Origin: Skeletonema tropicum
Lineage: Eukaryota; Bacillariophyta; Thalassiosirophyceae; Thalassiosirales; Thalassiosiraceae
Assembly (NCBI GenBank): GCA_037178625.1
Contig: CM074132.1
Span: 1,302,001-1,366,000 of the forward strand
Length of the DNA stretch: 64,000 nt
Direction: 5' to 3'
Shown here: positions 40,901 through 52,100 of the stretch, in pieces
How the letters are laid out: each line of letters begins with the position of its first letter
Numbering within the stretch: the first letter of the stretch is position 1
Notes under the pieces: generated by a model
What the model saw: the letters and a program-made list of their open reading frames with translations, nothing else
Told to the model about the DNA's origin: nothing
Databases searched by the model: none
Made by a program: the position numbers and the translations under genes

Positions 40901-42718
40901 TTACTTTTCCAGTGACATGACGATATCGTGGGCCAGTTTGTCCATCACAGGTCGACCTTGGAAGTTAATTTGTTTGTACGCTTCACTTTTCGAGTTCGCC
41001 ACCATAACCGTGTGACCGAGCGGGACATTAATGCTATCGCCAGCAGCAGTAGATCGCGACAAATCTTGAGAAGTGAGCATACGACTCGTGTTTGTGCGAA
41101 GAGATTTATTCTTGACTTCATTGCTACCCTCTCCTTCAGAGTCATCGCAAACTCCCTCACGTTGTTTGATGAGGTCATCGAGTGAGTTGGGACGCATCCA
41201 GGAAGGTTTGCGCAATCCTGGTACTGGGATGCTATCCCTCATGTCGACGAAAACTTTCGTCCAGCCTAGTGCGTCAAGCGATTGTGACATTTGGAGCAAG
41301 TCATCAGATGCTGAATTTTGTCCATTCAAATTGCGTGGTGATTGGGTCTGACTTTGCTTGTCGGTACGGAGAATAGCAACAACAAAGGGAGGTACCGCTC
41401 CTTCTTCTCCTGTGTCAACTTGCAAGTCACTAAATCGTTTTCTCTCTGCACCTTCTTCTACATTCTCGTCCAATCCATCATCAGTACATAAACTCCTAGC
41501 TCCAATCAAAAAGTGGCAAACACCACTATTATCATTCAAAAACGCTGCAGTTTGACAAGGCACCTGAAAATCTGTCCCATAGGCGTTGGCATAAGCAATC
41601 CTTTGTCGAAAGTTACGCAGCGGCACGAGGAATTCTTCATCTAAACACATATTGCGAACGACACAATCTGCTTCATCCTCGTCGTCAGCCTCTACCTCAA
41701 TTTTTGCATTGCTCCCTTGCAGCATTCGAAAACTGCTTAATCGCTTCACAGTCTTGGCAGCTGCAGCATTTACTTTGGCCGCCGCTCCGTCATTCATTGC
41801 ATCGCTATTCAATCGGAACAAATCACGCCCCGTTGCTCCCATCCCCGTCCCAATGATAGTCTCTGCCAATCGTGGGATAGGAAGGTAGGTATGCTGCGAA
41901 ACTCCCAGATGAGGTGTGGCGGTGGTGCAAAAAATGTTTGGAAATAGACGAATCTTCATCTTTGATGATGTTTTGTTTTCATCTTCACTATTGTCATTTG
42001 AGAGTGGAATTTCATATGGAATCTTTGACAATGCAAATCGAGAATATAATCCACCAAGACTGTTCCCAACAAAAGAGAATGTCACGTTAATAGCATCATC
42101 ATCATCATCATTATTGCTGCTATCATCCTCCTCCCGACGTTTGAGTGTGTCGGATTGAATAAAGTTGATTATTTCATTTGCCAACCGTGTCCCCCCGTTG
42201 CGTATGCCATCGTGAGTTTTACCAACATTGCACTTGGCAGTATAAACAACAATTTCTGGATGAGTGCCATCTTCAACATTTGATTGTTCTTGTAAAGCAG
42301 AAGTTGCCGGGCTCCTACTTCGTTTGACTCGTTTAGTGGCGTGTAATTCGCCATTATCAGTAATATTTTGATCCTCCTCATCCTCTCCGAAAATATTCTT
42401 GTGAAATGCCTCTGCCAGATAGGACATTTCCAAATCATTGCCCAGCCATCCATGAACGAGGAATACATAATGGACCGAGGGTCGAATGGCGGATGAGGGG
42501 GGAGAATAGGACGTGTGTTGTTCCTGCACTTCGTCGCTGTCAAATTTTGATAGAATATCCATTGTTGTGTAGTCTGGTTCTTCTTCTTTATCATCTTCTT
42601 CTTCTGACTCGGCCACCGAAGCAGCCGATCTATCGTCCACCGATTCGACTTCTGAACCACTCCATGCGGCGGCAGCGGCGGCAGTGTCACCGTTCGGAAG
42701 AGATGATGAGTTTCCCAT
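40901..42718 (-). CDS. DUF676 putative serine esterase/lipase, probably N-myristoylated
   Basis: The open frame begins at 42901, but the Met at 42718 gives MGNSSSLP, a good N-myristoylation signal (Gly2, Ser6), and is preferred; the product is 605 aa. Counting from there, the alpha/beta-hydrolase core starts with HYVFLVHGWLGNDLEMSYLA at about 83-102 (oxyanion loop HGW). IVVYTAKCNVGKTHDGI and RNGGTRLANEI follow, then the nucleophile elbow VGNSLGGLYSRF with Ser at about 220. An acidic, poly-Asp insertion lies before the elbow. The pattern matches DUF676 (ROG1/FAM135-like) lipid esterases. A candidate acidic residue and His occur in the C-terminal part (the final GHTVMVANSKSE has the His). If the upstream Met is used, a hydrophobic stretch would be added instead. 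Confidence 0.8.
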   Translation of the reverse strand: MGNSSSLPNGDTAAAAAAWSGSEVESVDDRSAASVAESEEEDDKEEEPDYTTMDILSKFDSDEVQEQHTSYSPPSSAIRPSVHYVFLVHGWLGNDLEMSYLAEAFHKNIFGEDEEDQNITDNGELHATKRVKRSRSPATSALQEQSNVEDGTHPEIVVYTAKCNVGKTHDGIRNGGTRLANEIINFIQSDTLKRREEDDSSNNDDDDDAINVTFSFVGNSLGGLYSRFALSKIPYEIPLSNDNSEDENKTSSKMKIRLFPNIFCTTATPHLGVSQHTYLPIPRLAETIIGTGMGATGRDLFRLNSDAMNDGAAAKVNAAAAKTVKRLSSFRMLQGSNAKIEVEADDEDEADCVVRNMCLDEEFLVPLRNFRQRIAYANAYGTDFQVPCQTAAFLNDNSGVCHFLIGARSLCTDDGLDENVEEGAERKRFSDLQVDTGEEGAVPPFVVAILRTDKQSQTQSPRNLNGQNSASDDLLQMSQSLDALGWTKVFVDMRDSIPVPGLRKPSWMRPNSLDDLIKQREGVCDDSEGEGSNEVKNKSLRTNTSRMLTSQDLSRSTAAGDSINVPLGHTVMVANSKSEAYKQINFQGRPVMDKLAHDIVMSLEK

Positions 42719-42960
42719 GGTGAACAAGTTTCTCAAAAAATATTTTGGAAATATATGAAAACGATTGAATCGATGAGTGGCTGGAATGCGTATACCAATG
42801 GCTAGGGAGGATAAGGAGAGGGATTCTAATGTTATTACAATTCTGGCGACTTTCCACAGCATTGTTAGTATTGTGAAGCGTACAACGGACAACTCAATCA
42901 ATGCAATGAAGTTTCATCTTCATTATTTTTTGGATTGAACGGAAATGAACGGACGGATCG

Positions 42961-43430
42961 TGCGTGCGTGGTCTTGGATCATCCGTAGGAGCTTTTGTGA
43001 GGTAAGTAGTAGGCTCGCTTATCAATGCTCGCTTTACAGTGCTCGCTTGCAAGCCTTTTTATGTGTCAACTGGTTCCCGTGGTCAACTCAACGTCGTATG
43101 GCACGTCTGTAGGTGGTGTGTGCGTGGGAAGTATGAAATGGGCCTCTCTATTCCATCTTTGAGCTGGTTGAAGTACAATGCATGCTCGAAGATCTCTTCT
43201 TTTCTGAGATGAGGGAAGTTGGTCCTCCATCTCCACGAGCATATGAAGGCCCATAAAGATGAAGATAAAGCTGGAGATAAAGGCTCGCCACTCTAGACCC
43301 ACTTCGATAGTGAATGCCCTCAGTTACTAGCTATAGCTGAGTTCCATGTAAGATATGTATGTCCAAGACTAAAGATATTGAACAACTAGGAGAGTATCCA
43401 GAGTAGAGAAAACTTTTGGTTGACACGTTG
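42961..43430 (+). repeat. dispersed ~400-bp repeat R, copy 1
   Basis: Blocks such as ATCCGTAGGAGCTTTTG, AAGATCTCTTCTTT, TTCCATGTAAGATAT and GAGAGTATC recur in the same order at 59534-59885, at roughly 75-80% similarity by eye and with several indels. No ORF is shared between copies, and no terminal repeats are visible. It looks like an old non-coding dispersed element. It begins just upstream of the DUF676 gene. Confidence 0.65.
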
Positions 43431-43765
43431 GCAACGGTTTCGACGGAACGAAACCAGGAAACAGCAAAAATGATGCCGCTGATGCAACGACTCCAATTAT
43501 GGTAACAGTGAGAAAATGGTCAAGGAAGCAGTTTGGAGACATACTTAAAAGTAGCAATCACCACAGGGTAGGTTGCAGGTAGCTAAGCTCTAAGCTATCC
43601 TGAGCTATATCCCTAAGTACGGTTTTTTGTGCGTATTTTTATCGCGGTAGGAAATGGCGGGAGGGACAGAACCCGTAGAATAGAAAGAGTAAGTAAGTAC
43701 GTAATACTAGCTAACTTACTCGTAGAATAGATACCACCAGAAGATCTTGACCATGGTAGACCAGC

Positions 43766-43870
43766 AGCCATAATCATATAGCGCCGTTTCTCAATAATCA
43801 TATAGCGCCAGGTACATGTATGTAATTCCTACATACGTATGGTGGCCCTTTCTCACACAACGCTCGCACA
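43766..43870 (+). repeat. repeat U, 5' portion (third copy)
   Basis: This segment starts GCAGCCATAATCATATAGCG and contains ATAATCATATAGCGCC twice. It matches the reverse complement of 47829-47933 almost perfectly. Its end (CCTACATACGTA...CGCTCGCAC) is also inverted relative to 44312-44354, so the 43832-44354 interval is bounded by inverted arms. Confidence 0.75.
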
Positions 43871-44126
43871 TTTCTCACTTTTGTCAAATGCCCCGCATGA
43901 AACTTTATACCACCATCATTCCACCCGTCTTACATTCCTCTCCGGCACATAAACGGCACTCCTACATATGAAATGGGACTTCACTACCATTAGCGGTACT
44001 CGAACAGCGGAAGCGGCAATCCACGATACGTTTCGTCCTTATCATCCTTTCTCTTATTGAAGTTTGTCTCAGGTACTTATGAAAGATACGTCACCCGTCA
44101 CCAAAGTTTGCATAGTAAGTACGATA

Positions 44127-44369
44127 AGTAGGATTGAAGCAGCAGGTAGAGTTAAGAGATAACCCATAGTCTTGCTAACACGGTACTGATTAGTCTCGCT
44201 AAAGGTACTGATACTATCTGCGAACACAGTTTTCAATTGCTGGGCATGTGTGTGTGTTGTGAGTTGATGATGCGTGGCGGGCAAAAAAAAATTTGAGCGT
44301 TGAAGCGGTTAAGTGCGAGCGTTGTGTGAGAAAGGGCCACCTTACGTATGTAGGAGTAGGATTGAAGCA
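44127..44369 (-). repeat. repeat U, truncated copy flanked by 15-bp direct repeats
   Basis: The 213-bp segment 44142-44354 is about 99% identical to 47657-47869 (the only difference noticed is CCCATAGTC against CCCACAGTC). It is flanked by perfect 15-bp repeats AGTAGGATTGAAGCA (44127-44141 and 44355-44369). Read on the minus strand, it lacks the first ~60 bp of the full unit but keeps the same 3' end (...TTAACTCTACCTGC). That is what a 5'-truncated retroposed copy with a TSD would look like. A 48-codon frame starting MPATHHQLTTHTHAQQ is present in both copies but has no recognisable domain. Confidence 0.7.
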
Positions 44370-47300
44370 ACGTGTACTGCATTCAAGTTAAGCTGGTGGG
44401 GAGGAGGGAAGTATGTATGTAGAGCTATGTAGAGAATGAAAGCCAAGGTGAAGAGAGGAACAGCAGCTGGAAATTTGTACGGCGTCTGTCAACGATTTGT
44501 GGCGTCACATGTCACTTAGCGTTGTGAGAAAAATCACATACAGATCCGCTACGTACAAGATTTGGCTGGGAAGAAAGCAATGATCCAGCAAGCTTACAAC
44601 TTTGTTTGTCAGCAAATTCATCGGTCAAGTCTACTGTCAAAGCAATCACTGTCGAAGTTGATCATCAATAGCGTTGCTTGTGGCAGAGAGTCGATTTTTT
44701 TATGCGCTACTTACTAAAGCTTGTCACTGGGTTCCTTTTTGTCTTTATTTCCTTCGTGGCTGCTTGACGTAATGACGTGATGACGTGTAATATAACGTCC
44801 CGGAGATTTGCTACCGCCGTGTCTATCGACATGACCTCCGTTGTCTCGCAGTGTCCACACGCAACCGTCTTTGTGACGGGAGCTTTGGGGGGGGTTTAGA
44901 TGGGATATGAACAGGGATATCATGGATGTTGCGTGTGTTGGTGGAAACGGTGAAATAATACAGATTGTGGATGAAGAACGTGAATTGAACAGCAGGCCAA
45001 TAATCTTCATGCAATATTCTTCATGCAGTGGCCAGTTTGGTTCATCTACGATCTGTACCCGTCCCTTGAAGCGATTGCCGTCGCTTTGGGTGGGTTTGAC
45101 GGGGGTTGGATGACATTAGATATTTGTTAATGACACAACAACATGTTCTAAGTCAACGGTTTGGTTGGTTTCACAACACAATGGAATACTCTTTTCTAGT
45201 TTTTAAGAGTATCAAAGCGACATCTATGCTTGAGAGATTTATGCAGCAGTTGGCTTTGGTTACACGGTGGGGTGGCTGCACGGGATATATCTATTATTAT
45301 CACTTCAGTGCAGTCCGCTGATGAGTGATGCGCTCATGAACAATGAACATATGCAAATCTATCACGACGGGGAAATACTATTAATTCGTCGATTGAGAGT
45401 CATGCTCTCCGCGTTGAGCTTGGGTTGATGGATGGTGCATTGGTCATGCATCGCTCTACCGTACTCTCCTATTGTGGAGGACAATAGTGGCTTCCACGCT
45501 GAGTTTGTTCTTCCTACCGCCATGAATTGATAAGTGTAGTCTACGAGTTCCCTCAAGAGCCCTTTCCCTCCTTCTGCGCATTCTACGTTATATGCTGCAT
45601 GGGGGATAAATCAACGACGGGGAGTTCTGGGGGTGCAATGCACTTCTTCATCATGGTGAGAGTATCAAAGCAAGTGACTTTGGAAAAGAAGGATGCTGCT
45701 TTGGATAATGTTGAGGGGGGCATGTGAGCACATGTACATGACGCTCGCACTCGGGTCGTGGATGGGTGGATATTTCCCATCTACGCCAGGGACATACTCT
45801 CACTTATTCAAAGTAGATTGAGGTAGTCGGACGAAAGAGCTTTGCTCTTCGGCTCGAATACTTCTACCTTGAGTACTTCTTCGTTGGATGCATCGAAGTA
45901 CCATGGACGGCTATGTTGCCGCCGTAGTATGTAGATGCAAGGAAGTCAGTGACCAATCTGATTGTTGGAGGAAATGTTAACGTTTGGAAAATCATTCCCA
46001 TCTTCAACTGTTGGGACTTGATTGGTTGACGTCTCTTCGACAATGTTTTGGGGATTGGTAGAGGGGGGCAAGGTTGGATCTAGCATTTCAATACCTCGCG
46101 GTTTGATGCACTGATCGATACTACTACTGGGTCTGTGAGACGATTTACTTCTCACTTCGCAGCAGTATCGTACCAAAACTTGTCAAACACTACAAGTCTT
46201 TTCTGCACTTCATCGTCTATGCGATAAGATGGTTCGTATGAGTATAGGGCATGTGTCCGACAGATGTGGACTCATCTCGAACACTTTGCAGAAAGAGGCA
46301 CCCCCCACTATGGCATTCCTTCTAATGTCACACTTTGCGTCGCAAGACGCATCAAACAATTTGTCTCGTTGATTGTATTGTGGCGATTGGATTGGCACAT
46401 ACATCTCGAGACATATGTTTAATTCTCTCATTTTTTGCTGAGTACTCGGGAGAATTGTATTCTCACGGAGACACAGCCCTGAATTGGATTCAAGTATCCA
46501 GTTCTCAATAGGCCGGGGAATGATGGCACGTCAAGCGGAAGATCCAATGGGGGTTATAGTCTCCCTCCATGTACTTCGTCATCGGGGATGAGTAGAACTT
46601 CCAGCAAGAGATTGCAAGTACTTCAGCGATCTCTACGGTATGCCACATCATGTACAGAATGAGTTACTCTGGGGAAGAGAGTAACAGCTATCAGGGAAGG
46701 TATTCAAAGGTTCATGATCTGCTATTCTATCCAGCGGTGTATGCGTGCACTTCATCAACCAAGATGGTCACCCGAGTGGTGCTGATTTGTTGTTGAGATG
46801 CAATCAGCTGGATGAAGGACGGAAATGGACAGGTACCTGTAGTCTCTGCCAATTACCAAGAAATGAACAGTCAGACTCATGGGAGTTAATTTCTTCAGCT
46901 CAGGTTCGGACAATAGATGGTTCGAATGCTGAGGCTAAAAACTACATCAAACTGTAGACTGTAATGCAGTGCGATAGGTGTTGCTGTTTCCTACGCTCTT
47001 GAGACTATGGCCGAGCATAGTCGGGGTATGAGCAATCAAAGCAATACGTAGGTATGGTTTCACTCCCCCAGATGATTACACCATTTACATCTGGGATGAA
47101 TTATGAGGGGGGCAGCTCAGAGAGCGTGTTCTGAAGATGGTCTGTCGTTAAACCTGTTGTGGTCATCCATACTAGCCTCGATTGAGGTATGGCTAAAATT
47201 TGATCGAGTAAGCGGGCCCTTGTATCTTATCCACGATAAAAACAGAGTGCAAAAATTGAAGTGCTGTTTGAGTTGGATTCCACTCTTCAATGCACATCTG

Positions 47301-47656
47301 GGATACAAGGTTCTCTCTGAAATTTCGAAGTGAATAACGAGGATCGAAGCGAGATTGGTTCCTCTACAAGTCAAGGACCCAATCTCAAGATTCGGCAAAT
47401 CCCTTCTACAAATGCCTAGATCAAGGCCTCACTGATCTAGATATATCAAGATAGGAATTCGGGCTGGGCGAATTCCCCCCTCAATAGTTTTCAGAGTTAT
47501 CGCTGGTTGCTGCGATGCTCTGCGGTTCATGGCTCCGAGAGACAACTCTCGGTTTCACGTTCTTCTTTAGTTCACTAAGGTTATTGGATATTTCTTACTT
47601 CTGTCTGTTTCCCACTTCAACTTGACTTGATTGAATGATGTACGACGCACCCACCA
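44370..47656. other. 3.3 kb without a recognisable gene
   Basis: Only short frames are present on both strands. Some short stretches look protein-like (for example YDLYPSLEAIAVALGGFDGG near 45050-45110 plus, and WYFDASNEEVLKVEVFEPKS near 45900 minus), but they are isolated by stops and match no family I know. A small plus frame at 44702-44764 encodes a hydrophobic 20-mer. I interpret the stretch as decayed mobile-element or gene sequence. Confidence 0.4.
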
Positions 47657-47933
47657 GCAGGTAGAGTTAAGAGATAACCCACAGTCTTGCTAACACGGTA
47701 CTGATTAGTCTCGCTAAAGGTACTGATACTATCTGCGAACACAGTTTTCAATTGCTGGGCATGTGTGTGTGTTGTGAGTTGATGATGCGTGGCGGGCAAA
47801 AAAAAATTTGAGCGTTGAAGCGGTTAAGTGCGAGCGTTGTGTGAGAAAGGGCCACCTTACGTATGTAGGAATTACATACATGTACCTGGCGCTATATGAT
47901 TATTGAGAAACGGCGCTATATGATTATGGCTGC
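47657..47933 (-). repeat. repeat U, longest copy (277 bp)
   Basis: On the minus strand it starts GCAGCCATAATCATATAGCG, carries the 16-bp subterminal duplicate ATAATCATATAGCGCC, continues through GGTGGCCCTTTCTCACAC, and ends TTAACTCTACCTGC. The two other copies lie at 43766-43870 and 44142-44354. No clear TSD is visible here. It lies about 310 bp beyond the truncated 3' end of the copia element. Confidence 0.75.
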
Positions 47934-48243
47934 ATGGTAGACCATGTTGTCCACTGCAATAGGAGCCTACGCACTACGCATAATGCTTCTATATCCAGAA
48001 CTAATGATCTTCAACGTCAGCAGGTATCATGGGCTTGCTATTACTATAATTTTAAATGATTCTTTGCCCTCTATGGCGTTGATATTACCTCTACTTTAGT
48101 GTTGAAACATGATGGAATGAAGATAAATCTTTGCATTATATGCAATTAGGTGCTCTGGGCAATGAAGTGTATACATTTCACAGTGCCTTATTGTACTTAA
48201 TACTATTGTGGATGATTCGATTGACGATCATGACATTTTATAA

Positions 48244-49143
48244 TCAAATGGGCGTTGTCCCGTCGATCATTCCCCTTCCGAAGGTCATGTACCCTCCGGT
48301 GTGGCTTCTCATGTCATCGTGCACCGCAAATGCTCCATCAATGAACCAGTGATTTTGGTCGAGGTATTCTGCTTCAATGGTCAGCCGTAGCCATTTTGTT
48401 CTTCTGATGTATTTCATTGCTCTTGCTAGCTTCTTGTAATCATCCTCGTCGGGTGTCTTCACTCTCTTGGTGAGGAAGGATACGACCAGCCTTAGATCGG
48501 GCCTAGCCCGCTGGGATCCAAACAAAATCTGTGCTGTCTTGGATCGGAACAGTTCAGCTCTCTTTTCGTCAAGCTTCGGCGCGTTATCTCTTGTTTTGAA
48601 GAGGTGATCAGCTGCTGGAGTGGCAGCATATCCGTCCATATCGTCCGGAAGATCCTCTAGCACTCCATCGAAGAATTTTTCCATATCAACGATAATCTTT
48701 TTGGCGTCCGAGAAGTCTAGGGTCATGCCGAGGTATTCATGTACCTTTCCTCTAGTAACAGCTAGGTTGCCCACCTTTCCGTATTCTTTTTGCAGTAGAT
48801 CGATGATGTCACTGACAACGTCCTCGCTCACATGGGAGATCTTCAGATCATCCACATGCCACACGATGGTGCACTGTTTCCCATCAATCATTTTATTCAC
48901 CACGCACCAGTCATACGGGTTGACTTCAAAGCCATTGTCGACCATGAAGCGGGTGAGCTTCTTCCAGAACAACACTGCCGCAAGAAGAGTCCCATATAGT
49001 GCGACGTTCAACCTGCAGTAGATGTATGGCTCTCCTCGACGGTGGTGCACAAACTCTTGATATGTAGGTGGATCGATTTTTGCCAGTAGCATCGCCATTT
49101 CGCCGTCCAACATTACATGCACATCCTTTTGTCCTTTGGCCAT
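48244..49143 (-). CDS. copia RT C-terminal part and partial RNase H
   Basis: This 299-codon frame begins inside the RT. It includes YIYCRLNVALYGTLLAAVLF, the catalytic HVDD of the RT palm (IVWHVDDLKISHVSEDVVSD), and VHEYLGMTLDFSD. RNase H-like sequence follows (LVVSFLTKRVKTPDEDDYKK, WFIDGAFAVHDDMRSHTGGY, with the first catalytic Asp in FIDGAF). It stops at DGTTPI, before the remaining RNase H acidic residues. It is the out-of-frame continuation of the 49113-52985 frame. Confidence 0.8.
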   Translation of the reverse strand: MAKGQKDVHVMLDGEMAMLLAKIDPPTYQEFVHHRRGEPYIYCRLNVALYGTLLAAVLFWKKLTRFMVDNGFEVNPYDWCVVNKMIDGKQCTIVWHVDDLKISHVSEDVVSDIIDLLQKEYGKVGNLAVTRGKVHEYLGMTLDFSDAKKIIVDMEKFFDGVLEDLPDDMDGYAATPAADHLFKTRDNAPKLDEKRAELFRSKTAQILFGSQRARPDLRLVVSFLTKRVKTPDEDDYKKLARAMKYIRRTKWLRLTIEAEYLDQNHWFIDGAFAVHDDMRSHTGGYMTFGRGMIDGTTPI

Positions 49144-52100
49144 TTTGTCTGTAGGAATGCACCTGGAATATCTGCAGTAGCAACGGCTCTTTTTTCATAT
49201 GCATCTATCATGCATGTCAACATGATTGAGGCTTGCCTCACTGTCGGAGAAGATGCCTCCATTTTTGTCGTGTATAATCTCTGTGGTCGACCGTCAGCAC
49301 AGCCACGTCCCTTGATAATCCCATTTCTTTTCTCTTTCAAGTACATGAGATAGTTGAGTGCATTTGCTCTCTCTTCTTTTGTCATTTCATACCAGTGTTT
49401 AGGCTGGAAACCCTGCATGTCGTGTATTTGCTGTAGCTCCTTCGTGATGGCTTCTTCTGCCAGGTCCTCCTTGCCTTGTTGTTTAAATACTTTGAGCCCC
49501 TTTTTCCAGTTCATTTGCTCGGTGACCAGTGTGATTTCTTCCATCATAAACGCATATTCACTTAGAGGCATGTCGTCACTATCAAGGCCTTCCTTCCAGC
49601 CGAGGTGTCCTGTCAGGAACATACACTCAGCTGTCACCCGTGCGAGTTCGAATTCCTCTGGATCAAGCTTTGTTTCCTCCACTCCTGTCTCACAGTCATC
49701 ATTAAGGGTAAGCATTACCATTTCAATATCGTCAGGTATTTCACTGCCTTCCATGGCAAACACATTGTAGTTCTTCCTTGGCTGGTTGCGCAAGTTCATC
49801 CTGTTGTACGTACGCTCTTCATTTGCATCCGCGTCATCCTCAGTTTCGAGATGACCATTGTCTGCTTCATCTTCAACGTCTTCAACATCATGGCCATCTT
49901 CATCTTCATTTACACTGTCGAGGTGATCATCCACTCCTGGGATTTCCTCGTCGTCACCCACTCCTGGGATTTCCTCGTCGTCAGAGTCGGGCGTATTATT
50001 ATTATCATCATTCACTTCTGCATTTTCCTCCGGTTCTGCATTGTCATCATTCACTCCTGCATTTTCCTCGGATTCTTGTGCATCATCTTCTGCCATAGCA
50101 TCCTCTGTTGCCTCTGCTGCAGTCACTTCATACTCGACATCATCTTCAGCTTCATCGTCATCTTCTTCATCGTCATCATCTTCTCTGAGAGCATTGTAGT
50201 AGTTACCATCGTTGCTGTCGTCATCACTTTCATCATCATCATTACTATTTCCGGTGCCTTCACTGCCATTGTCTTCATAATCGCTGTCATCGTCATCGTC
50301 ATCATCATCATTCACTCCTGCGTTCGCCTCATCAAGTGGGAGATCGTCTTCATCACGGTCGAGGTCAGCGTAGAGGATGTCCAGGTCTTCACCGGCAGTG
50401 TTAGTGAAGGTAAGAGTTTTGGATGCTTTCTGCCGACGTGCCAAACGGTGAACTTGGTCAATAACCCCCTGCGGCATGGGCAGAGGTGTGAAGCTGCGAC
50501 GGTGAATGCGGCGTCCAGTGGAAAGATTCAAGAAGTAATACGAGTTGTCTCCATCTGCTGGCCGAAGAGCGATAGCTCCAATTGTACGACTGTCCATGGA
50601 ATTGTCATGTTCTTCATGAGTTTGTACGTAGTCTCCCAATCCAACCTTGCAGTGAGCATGAACATCAAGGGAACGATTCACAATGAGTTCAGCGGGACTT
50701 TGAGTTTGAGAGACGCCACCTTTTAATGGGAACATATTCCTCCAAAACACTGCAGCAAACACCATTTCGGCGACCAAGACTGGTGGGTAGTGAGTGAAAG
50801 GAAGGGTGTTGTAGCTAGCTCTCACTCTCTCCTTGATGGTGCGGTTGAACCGTTCAACTTCGGGAACATGTTCATCCCTTGCAACGATGTGCAATTGGAC
50901 GTGTAAGTTAGCAATATCATCACGCATCGATTCAAATTGATTGTCAGCAAGCATTATCTTCACACGAAATCCTCTCACAATGTATAGACCGATGATTTTC
51001 TTAAAATGTTCGATGATATGACTCGTTTTCATGGTAGCAAGTCTTCCAGCGGTACCAAATTTAATATGTTCGGAGATGGTCATGAGGAAAGGAATTCCCG
51101 TAACCTTCATAATGTCAACGGAGAGTGTTACATTCTTGTAGTGCTCCATAATGTGTCGAGGTATTTCAATGTGTTGCACACGAATGGGAGGTGGTTTCAC
51201 TCTGGTAGTCTTGCCCTTCAGGTTTCCCAAATCAGGGCCATAGATTATCTCAGCATTTCTGACATCTTGTGCAGTCACGGGGCAGTTTTTGATCAATTTG
51301 TTCTGGATATAACGAATGAAGTCAGCTGTGGATGGCCGGCCGAGTCGTCGCTGGAGTATTCTCGCCTGATCTGCTTTGGCAACGTCCTGTCCAGAGAATT
51401 TTAGTTTGTTATCGTCTACTGTAGTGATTAGAATGGTGCTCTCTTCAGTTCGTTCGTGCATATCAAAACAATATAAACGGTTACTTCTCTCAGTGAACCG
51501 GACTACTCTCCCATCCTCCTTGATCACATTGAATGAGTTGCCCAGAGCACTATCGTAAGTGACTCTAAATCTCTCCTTCATGCGGCTCAAAGAAAGAATA
51601 TTAGCGACTCCACCGTGGAGAAGCCATACCCAGCCTAGTCCTGGAAGCTTTCCTCTCCACCGCGTAGTCTTTACCCCCGCATTGCATCTGATTGTTAAAA
51701 CCGTGTCAGATTCATAAATTTCTTTCAATAGGTCAGGATTGCTGACGAGATCGACCGATGACCCGCAATCCATGACCAGCATTTTGTTGTTAGAAGGAGG
51801 ATTCGACCTCTTTTGATCCCCCCCACTGTGATCAATATTTGATTGAACGAAGATGAGCGATTCCATAATTTCACTACAGTATACATCACAATCATTCTCT
51901 GGAGCATGAGGCTCGGGACAGTTACTTACAGAGTCATCACCACCGCCACCACCAGATTCTACTTCCGTCACACTTCCACTTCCACCAATATGTAGGACCG
52001 TTCCGTCTTTGTGCTTGGTAGCAGTGCATGTACCACGGTGTTGCCTGCCGCATCGTTCGCACGTCACCCGGTGATTGTCAGTGTTTTCGTTGCCATCCTG

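Noticed and set aside
44069..47799. Small conserved ORF beginning MPATHHQLTTH in two repeat U copies
   Set aside because: The two copies are ~99% identical DNA, so conservation of the frame carries no information. The frames diverge as soon as the repeat ends.
49605..50726. 373-codon plus-strand frame, very hydrophobic (Ile/Val/Phe runs)
   Set aside because: It is the antisense of the poly-Asp/Glu linker of the copia polyprotein. The hydrophobicity is an artefact of complementing GAT/GAA repeats.
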